From NCBI GenBank assembly GCA_002340515.1, contig DDMF01000124.1, positions 13,382-24,498 of the forward strand: DNA of 11,117 nt, given 5' to 3'. The notes beneath the pieces are model-generated. The model searched no databases, was not told the origin of the DNA, and saw nothing but the letters and a program-made list of their open reading frames with translations. A program made the position numbers and the translations under genes. Numbering within the stretch: the stretch's first letter is position 1; each line of letters begins with the position of its first letter. This document shows, piece after piece, positions 5,716 to 11,117 of the stretch. The DNA comes from Rhodobacteraceae bacterium UBA2553. Lineage in GTDB: Bacteria > Pseudomonadota > Alphaproteobacteria > Rhodobacterales > Rhodobacteraceae.

Positions 5716-8700
5716 TTAGTGGAAATCCCTACTTGGAAACAACTTCTTAGCCTGATCCCTAGGGTGGAATGCTCGACCTGCGGAAGTAGGGTGTTTGGGG
5801 CGAGGGCTATCGTCAGCTTGGGGCAATGTTTGACCAATCGTATCTTCCATGGGATGACCAAGCTCGGACAGTTTGCACGACATGTCCTGAATATCCTGTG
5901 CAATGAGGTGAACGACGATGCCTTCACGTTGTAGATGACCTGATACCTGCAACAACCTGCCACCCATCACTGCGGCTCGAAACCGTTTGTAGACCTTGGA
6001 CCAGACCACAATGTTACTAACGCCAGTCTCATCCTCAAGCGTCAGGAACACCACACCTGAGGCCGTGCCTGGGCGTTGACGTGTAATCACCAAACCGCAG
6101 ACCGTGACACGACCAAGGGGGACATGTGGCAGTTCAGAATGTGGTGTGGTGTTGGGCAATGTCGGACGTATCAGTTCGACGGGGTGGGCACGAAGTGACA
6201 GTCGCATTGAAACGTAATCTTCGACCACTGCTTCCCCCAAATTCATGACAGGCAGCGTGACCTTCGGTTCGGCAATCTCTTCACCATCAATGGGATCATT
6301 GAACAGCGGCAAGCGGGTGCCAGCCCTGATGGCCTTGACCTGCCACAACGCATCACGCCGTGTTAACCCGAGACCCGTGAACGCATCAGCCTCGGCCAAG
6401 CGTTCCAATGTACCCGATGAAACACCTGCGCGGTGCCAAAGGTTGGGGATGTCGTGATATCCGTTCCCACGGGCGCTTACGATCCAGTCAGCGTCTTCTT
6501 GTTTCATGCCCTTGATTTGTCGAAACCCCATCCGCAGGGCCAAACTGCCATCAACCCGCTTTTCCAGATGATTATCCCAGTCGGAGCTGTTGACGCAGAT
6601 GGGGCGGATTTCGATGCTGTGTTCACGGGCATCCCGTATAATCTGGGCGGGTGCATAGAAGCCCATTGGCTGGGAGTTCAGCAGCGCACAGGCGAACACG
6701 GCTGGGTGGTGGCATTTCAACCACGCGGACACATAGGCCAGCATGGCGAAGGCTGCGGCATGGCTTTCGGGGAAACCATATTCACCAAAACCTTCGATCT
6801 GGGTGAAGCAACGATCTGCAAAATCAGCATCATAACCGCGCCTCAGCATACCGCTGATAAAGCGGTCTCTGAACGTGCCGATCGTCCCCATTTTGCGGAA
6901 TGTTGCTAAGGATCGCCTGAGATGATCGGCTTCTTCGGGGCTAAACCCTGCTGCGACCACCGCGATCTGCATTGCCTGTTCTTGGAACAACGGAACGCCG
7001 CATGTCTTGCCAAGCACGGCTTCCAACTCAACCGAGGGAAAACTGATCGCCTCCTTTCCCTGTCGACGATTGATATAGGGATGTACCATTCCCCCCTGAA
7101 TTGGACCTGGCCGCACAATCGCTACTTCAATCACGAGATCATAGAATGTGCGGGGCAGCATCCGTGGCAAGAAGTTCATCTGTGCACGGCTCTCTACCTG
7201 AAACACACCAATCGCATCTGCCCCGCAAAGCATATCATAGGTCTTGGTGTCTTCTTGTGGGACCGTCGCAATGGTAAGTTTAGGGCCGTCATGGGACGAG
7301 ATCAAATCAAAACATTTGCGGATACAGGTCAGCATTCCAAGCGACAGGATATCGACCTTGAGAATGCCCAAAGTGTCGATGTCGTCTTTGTTCCATTCGA
7401 TCACGGTGCGATCTTCCATCGCAGCGTTCTCAATCGGGCATAGTTCGTCCAAACGCCCTTGAGTGATGATAAAACCGCCAACATGTTGCGACAGGTGCCT
7501 TGGAAATCCTATGATCTCACCGATCAACCGCAGGGTTTTTGCAAGGCGTCGGTCACTTGGATCAAGGCCAAGTTCGCGGACCCTATCTTCATCAACACCA
7601 CTGCCTGACATCCCCCAGATTTGCCCTGTCAGTCCCGCCAGCACATCCTGTGAAAGGCCCATGACCTTGCCCACTTCGCGGATTGCGGCCCGTGTTCGAA
7701 AATGGGTGACGGTGGCACACAAGCCAGCCCTGTGTCGGCCATATTTCTCATAGATATACTGAACCACTTCTTCGCGTCGCTCATGTTCAAAGTCGATATC
7801 AATATCAGGTGGTTCGCCGCGATGTTCCGACATGAACCGTTCAAACACCATCGTGATGGTTTCTGGGCCAACATCCGTAATCCCCAACGCATAACACAGG
7901 ATCGAGTTCGCCGCCGATCCACGCCCCTGGCACAAAACCCCTCGTGATCTGGCAAAGACAATAATGTCATGCACTGTCAGGAAATAGGCTGCGAACCCCA
8001 GCGTTTTCACCAGTTTCAGTTCTTTTTGCACCAAGTTTTGCACATGATCTGACACCCCATTGGGATACCGTCGCTTCAGGCCAAGATGTGTCAATCGTAT
8101 CAACCTGTCTTGCGCCGTTTCCCCATCGCTCACCTCTGTCGGGTATTCGTAAGAGAGTTCCGACAGGCAAAAGCTACACTTGGCGATTATTTCCTGTGTT
8201 CGCCGAATGGCCGCAGGGTGCTTGCGAAAAAGGCGGGCCATATCCTGAAGCCCCTTTAGCCGACGTTCCGCATTTGGCAGGGCACGTTTTCCGATGTCGT
8301 CAATGCTGCATCCTTCACGCAGACACGTCAGCACATCCGCCAACTGCCGACGTGATCCGTGGTGCATCAGCACATCGCCAATGGCGACCATTGGAGCAGA
8401 CGTGGCGTGTGACAATGACATGCAGCGGTCAAAGTTGGCTTGATCACTGCCATCGTACCGTGGCGCACAGCCCAGATACACATTCGAAGGAAAGACCCGT
8501 GCCATCTCTGCGATATGGCCTGCGACATCTCCGTAGCTCTCTTGGGGAATAGCAATCAATGTCATGCCATATCCACCCTCCGTCAGGTCGCGATATGACA
8601 GATGACACTGCCCTTTGGGGGCACGTCGTTTGCCAAGGGTCAGTAATCGCGATAGCGCCTCATACCCCTTACGATCCTTGGGGAGCGCGATCCAATGCAC

Positions 8701-9030
8701 CGTGCTGTCTTGCAGGACCAACCTGGCCCCAACGATCAGCTTGGGAAGCTGATGACCAAGATCAGGACGGCTGATTGATGTGGCCTGTGTGACTTGCCGG
8801 CTGCTGTGATCAACCTGCTGGGTTGATTTAATCGCAATATCCTCCGTGGCCGTGCGTTTGATTTCTTGCAACGCAGCATAGGCACGCACCACACCTGCCA
8901 ATGAGTTTTGATCGGTTATTGCGATAGCTGACAACCCAAGCTCCGCCGCCCGCGTGACCAGTTCTTCGGGGTGAGACGCCCCTTTGAGGAAGGTGAAGTT
9001 GCTGGTGGTACAAAGTTCGCCATAGGTCAT
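5716..9030 (-). CDS. dnaE2: Error-prone DNA polymerase III alpha subunit DnaE2/ImuC
   Basis: A 1104-residue C-family polymerase of the DnaE2/ImuC branch, which performs mutagenic translesion synthesis after DNA damage. The N-terminal PHP-like domain begins SNFTFLKGASHPEELV (10-25) and lacks the HxH metal motif of proofreading PHP domains. The palm contains QGRGSAANS (368-376) and PPDIDIDFEHERR (407-419), where D411 and D413 are the likely catalytic pair, with a third Asp at D560 (LKVDILSLG). The finger region includes VRPGPIQGGMVHPY (639-652) and GFGEYGFPESHAAAFA (747-762). A C-terminal OB fold spans about 973-1048, and the protein ends in the family-typical RDFH. A hydrophilic insertion at about 56-95 interrupts the PHP region. 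An upstream start at 9084 is possible, but the ATG at 9030 matches the family N-terminus, has AAGGGG upstream and forms an ATGA overlap with the imuB stop. Confidence 0.97.
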   Translation of the reverse strand: MTYGELCTTSNFTFLKGASHPEELVTRAAELGLSAIAITDQNSLAGVVRAYAALQEIKRTATEDIAIKSTQQVDHSSRQVTQATSISRPDLGHQLPKLIVGARLVLQDSTVHWIALPKDRKGYEALSRLLTLGKRRAPKGQCHLSYRDLTEGGYGMTLIAIPQESYGDVAGHIAEMARVFPSNVYLGCAPRYDGSDQANFDRCMSLSHATSAPMVAIGDVLMHHGSRRQLADVLTCLREGCSIDDIGKRALPNAERRLKGLQDMARLFRKHPAAIRRTQEIIAKCSFCLSELSYEYPTEVSDGETAQDRLIRLTHLGLKRRYPNGVSDHVQNLVQKELKLVKTLGFAAYFLTVHDIIVFARSRGVLCQGRGSAANSILCYALGITDVGPETITMVFERFMSEHRGEPPDIDIDFEHERREEVVQYIYEKYGRHRAGLCATVTHFRTRAAIREVGKVMGLSQDVLAGLTGQIWGMSGSGVDEDRVRELGLDPSDRRLAKTLRLIGEIIGFPRHLSQHVGGFIITQGRLDELCPIENAAMEDRTVIEWNKDDIDTLGILKVDILSLGMLTCIRKCFDLISSHDGPKLTIATVPQEDTKTYDMLCGADAIGVFQVESRAQMNFLPRMLPRTFYDLVIEVAIVRPGPIQGGMVHPYINRRQGKEAISFPSVELEAVLGKTCGVPLFQEQAMQIAVVAAGFSPEEADHLRRSLATFRKMGTIGTFRDRFISGMLRRGYDADFADRCFTQIEGFGEYGFPESHAAAFAMLAYVSAWLKCHHPAVFACALLNSQPMGFYAPAQIIRDAREHSIEIRPICVNSSDWDNHLEKRVDGSLALRMGFRQIKGMKQEDADWIVSARGNGYHDIPNLWHRAGVSSGTLERLAEADAFTGLGLTRRDALWQVKAIRAGTRLPLFNDPIDGEEIAEPKVTLPVMNLGEAVVEDYVSMRLSLRAHPVELIRPTLPNTTPHSELPHVPLGRVTVCGLVITRQRPGTASGVVFLTLEDETGVSNIVVWSKVYKRFRAAVMGGRLLQVSGHLQREGIVVHLIAQDIQDMSCKLSELGHPMEDTIGQTLPQADDSPRPKHPTSAGRAFHPRDQAKKLFPSRDFH

Positions 9031-10496
9031 GCGAACACCCCTTGCACAAACCAACTGGGATTTTGCGGCGTATGGAACATCCAAAGGCGATGCCCTTCTC
9101 TCGTCTCAACCTTCCAATAATCACGGACACCATGCCGCCAGTTCTCATCCTCCAACCACCATTCAGGGGCAATACGTTCTGGCCCAGTGATGCGCCCAAC
9201 GGTGAATGACATCGCCCGCCACTTAAACCGGCTGGGTGGGCGATGTCCCTGTGCCGCGACATATTCAGGTGGGAACAACCGAATAGGCCGCGGGTTCGTC
9301 ATACCCCATGAACCGTTTGGTTCAGACCATGCTGCGGGTGAAACAATATAGCTGCGTTCAGGAATGTGACTGTCAGCGGGTAGGAACCTTTGGATGTTTT
9401 CCAAACCGATGCGATTGCCTAATCGCGTCATCAAATCGTGCAAACCGCCGTTGTCATGCTGTGTATGACTTTGGGAAATCTGCTCGACGGGCAGCGATTC
9501 AACCTGTGTGGCCACAAGACGCAACTGGTCGATGCCAAAACCTGCATCAATCCCGTCTACGCCCTTTGCGAACAGTGGCAGTATTCTGTGCGGATCACGT
9601 AAAGCCCGTGCAAGTCGCAGTTCAACACTTTGGTCGGCCCCATCAATGCGGCGACAGATCAGACATAACACCCGTGCACCAGACGTGTCTCGGGCCAGCT
9701 TTTCACACAATGGCAGTAACAGGCGTTCGACGCCCGCCATCACATCCTTGGCCAGGCCTATTGGTTCAGGAAGGGTCAGCCGTATCGCATAGCTCTGTTG
9801 ATTTTTCTCAGGTGAGATGCTTTCAGCCTGCTGTCCCAATGCCTGATCCAGGCGCATGAGAACAGATGCCCCAAACCTTTGGCCGATAGTTGCACGTGGT
9901 AAATCGGCAAGTTGCCCAACCGCCTTAATGCCCAGCCGTTGTAGGGTTATATCCTCTTTGGGTGCAAGCCTGAGACAGGCTACAGGCAGCGCATTTATGG
10001 CCTCTCGTGTCTGGCCCACTTGTGCGAGGCCCTCACCAAATCGTGCCAATGCCCATGCCGCACCAACGGTATCAGCTAAACCGATGCGCACCGTGAGATT
10101 GGACCTAACCAACCGCATACGCATATCCTGCAACATCGCGGCCTCCCCCCCAGACAGATGCGCAGAGCCTGTCACATCAAGCAGCAAACCATCAGACCCG
10201 TCTTTACCGACCCACGGACAATACCGTTTGGCCCATCTGACAAGGCCATTTTGAAATGCCAGATCGGCCCGTGGATTATGTTCGTCCGTCTGGAGGTCGG
10301 GACAGAATGAACGCGCATCAGCCAAGCCCATCCCCCGTCTTAAACCGCGTTGTTCAGCGAGTGGATTTAGACACAATAAGCGGTCTGCATTCCCGATCTG
10401 CGCAATGACCGCGAAGGGGCCTTCACGGTAGCGTTTCCGAAGGAGCCGTTCGCTCGACATGCTGGGAAACCACAGAGATACGACGCGCCGTTTCAT
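9027..10496 (-). CDS. imuB: ImuB, inactive Y-family polymerase homologue
   Basis: A 489-residue ImuB, the hub of the ImuA-ImuB-DnaE2 mutasome that links the polymerase to the sliding clamp. The fold is that of a Y-family polymerase, but the catalytic acids are missing. The N-terminal strand reads RRVVSLWFPSMSSERLLR (3-20), where active enzymes have DMDxFFA. The second motif is GLLLDVTGSAHLSGG (103-117) in place of SxDE. A QLRLVA segment (324-329) is a possible clamp-binding site of the QLxLF type; this is tentative. The C-terminus has WWLEDENWRHGVRDYWKVET (446-465), characteristic of ImuB. The ATG at 10496 follows a strong AAGGTGG site and keeps the essential first strand. The gene overlaps imuA by 74 nt and dnaE2 by 4 nt, consistent with one SOS-induced transcript. 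Confidence 0.96.
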   Translation of the reverse strand: MKRRVVSLWFPSMSSERLLRKRYREGPFAVIAQIGNADRLLCLNPLAEQRGLRRGMGLADARSFCPDLQTDEHNPRADLAFQNGLVRWAKRYCPWVGKDGSDGLLLDVTGSAHLSGGEAAMLQDMRMRLVRSNLTVRIGLADTVGAAWALARFGEGLAQVGQTREAINALPVACLRLAPKEDITLQRLGIKAVGQLADLPRATIGQRFGASVLMRLDQALGQQAESISPEKNQQSYAIRLTLPEPIGLAKDVMAGVERLLLPLCEKLARDTSGARVLCLICRRIDGADQSVELRLARALRDPHRILPLFAKGVDGIDAGFGIDQLRLVATQVESLPVEQISQSHTQHDNGGLHDLMTRLGNRIGLENIQRFLPADSHIPERSYIVSPAAWSEPNGSWGMTNPRPIRLFPPEYVAAQGHRPPSRFKWRAMSFTVGRITGPERIAPEWWLEDENWRHGVRDYWKVETREGHRLWMFHTPQNPSWFVQGVFA

Positions 10497-11010
10497 TCCA
10501 CCTTACATTCCAACATCCATTTGTTCCTGTTTTGTTCTTATTAAGTGACCACTGCATATGAGTCGAGTCATCAGAGGAATAAACGGGAGCGACGTGCCAA
10601 CGTGTCTGTGTCGCATTGCTACCCATGCCATCACTCACGATCATAAGACCTGTTGACCCACCCGCCTCTGCAGCCAGTTGCAATCTCCGCCCAGATGTCA
10701 GCGACAGGGGGGTCGTAAGCTCTGCAATCACCAATGAGACAACGCCTGATCGCAATGCATCTTCCGTCGCAGCCAGCACATCAGTCGGGCTATTACACTT
10801 TCCGATCAGCACCTGATGTGGATCACAATGCATCTGTAGGCCAAGGGGGTTTACCACCTCTTTCACCCACCCCTCGACAAACCAAATCGCGGTTCCCTCA
10901 GTATTCCCGCAACAGACTGACGCAAAGCTATGTGCACCCGCTCCAGTAACCTCGTGGTACCGAGAAGGCTTTAAGGGGAACACATCTGAGAATTGAACAA
11001 GCATCACCAT
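10423..11010 (-). CDS. imuA: ImuA, RecA/SulA-like accessory protein of the SOS mutasome
   Basis: A 195-residue protein recognised as ImuA from partial similarity and position. The segment VFPLKPSRYHEVTGAGAHSFASV (10-32) fits the usual ImuA opening. It is followed by a RecA-like core with a hydrophobic strand (SLVIAEL, 92-98), SLTSGRRLQLAAEAGGSTGLMI (103-124), where other ImuA proteins have a similar LxxxRRLQLAAE stretch, and a C-terminal CWNVRWNETARRISV (166-180). There is no canonical Walker A motif; GNTEGTA (35-41) occupies that region. ImuA assists ImuB and DnaE2 in damage-induced mutagenesis. Start codon: ATG at 11010 or the in-frame ATG at 11004. Neither has a Shine-Dalgarno site, and the proposed promoter would fit a leaderless message beginning at 11004. 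The 3' end overlaps imuB by 74 nt. Confidence 0.88.
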   Translation of the reverse strand: MVMLVQFSDVFPLKPSRYHEVTGAGAHSFASVCCGNTEGTAIWFVEGWVKEVVNPLGLQMHCDPHQVLIGKCNSPTDVLAATEDALRSGVVSLVIAELTTPLSLTSGRRLQLAAEAGGSTGLMIVSDGMGSNATQTRWHVAPVYSSDDSTHMQWSLNKNKTGTNGCWNVRWNETARRISVVSQHVERTAPSETLP

Positions 11011-11039
11011 TTATGTTCACTAAATGTTCCATTTTTCAA
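11010..11039 (-). promoter_or_regulatory. Candidate imu operon promoter
   Basis: On the minus strand TTGAAA (11034..11039, five of six matches to TTGACA) and CATAAA (11010..11015, four of six matches to TATAAT) are spaced by 18 bases. The SOS box fills the spacer and touches the -10. The last base of the -10 is the A of the first imuA ATG, so transcription would start at about the second ATG (11004). Confidence 0.4.
11015..11029. promoter_or_regulatory. LexA SOS box (GTTC-N7-GTTC) of the imu operon
   Basis: The plus strand reads GTTC ACTAAAT GTTC, a perfect match to the direct-repeat LexA operator of alphaproteobacteria; it reads GAAC-N7-GAAC on the imuA strand. It sits 4 nt before the first imuA ATG. 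LexA bound here would occlude the promoter, with induction after RecA-stimulated LexA cleavage. The position before a translesion cassette makes chance unlikely. Confidence 0.9.
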
Positions 11040-11117
11040 GTGTCCGCAACTTCTATAGTCGCACACCAACAATGGCGGTGCGTGTTAGAAAATGCACTGT
11101 AAGCGATGCGAGGCCCC

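Noticed and set aside
5665..5718. Intrinsic terminator for dnaE2 directly after its stop
   Set aside because: Only scattered short AT-rich repeats are present; no stem with a T tract. The nearest terminator-like structure is at 5426..5458.
10891..10911. Walker A ATP-binding loop in ImuA
   Set aside because: The RecA-like region reads GNTEGTA, which does not fit GxxxxGK[ST].
1..11117. CRISPR array, insertion sequence, tRNA or rRNA gene
   Set aside because: Both strands were read for spaced direct repeats, transposase motifs, terminal inverted repeats and tRNA-like arms; none was found.

Overview
All seven complete protein-coding genes lie on the minus strand, so the window reads from right to left. 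It holds two unrelated modules: an SOS mutagenesis cassette (imuA-imuB-dnaE2, about 11010 to 5716) and, after a gap of about 500 bases, a polyamine biosynthesis cluster (speA, carboxyspermidine dehydrogenase, nspC, speB, about 5214 to 14). The protein sequences, the alphaproteobacterial LexA box (GTTC-N7-GTTC) and the moderately high GC content suggest an alphaproteobacterium, most likely a marine Rhodobacterales (Roseobacter-type) species. The taxon is inferred; there is no rRNA or other marker.

SOS cassette: a perfect SOS box (11015..11029) lies just before imuA, inside a plausible -35/-10 pair. imuA, imuB and dnaE2 overlap (74 nt and 4 nt), so they are almost certainly co-transcribed and translationally coupled. 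Together they would form the DNA-damage-induced translesion mutasome: ImuA (RecA-like accessory), ImuB (catalytically dead Y-family clamp adaptor) and DnaE2/ImuC (error-prone C-family polymerase).

Polyamine cluster: speA makes agmatine from arginine and speB makes putrescine from agmatine. The dehydrogenase joins putrescine to aspartate semialdehyde as carboxyspermidine, and nspC decarboxylates that to spermidine. The four genes encode a complete arginine-to-spermidine route that needs neither decarboxylated S-adenosylmethionine nor a spermidine synthase.

The gap between the modules (5215..5715) is the most unusual part. On the speA strand it carries a possible promoter overlapped by an AT-rich palindrome, a run of hairpins including one followed by T6, and a 15-codon open frame (MTWFHYRQMGRSRPA) with a good Shine-Dalgarno sequence. 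The last codons and stop of that frame form the 5' arm of a second terminator-like hairpin (stem CCCGG/CCGGG, then T5) about 30 nt before the TTG start of speA. This looks like an undescribed leader-peptide attenuator on arginine decarboxylase. Another hairpin with a T tract lies between the dehydrogenase gene and nspC, so the operon may be tuned internally as well.
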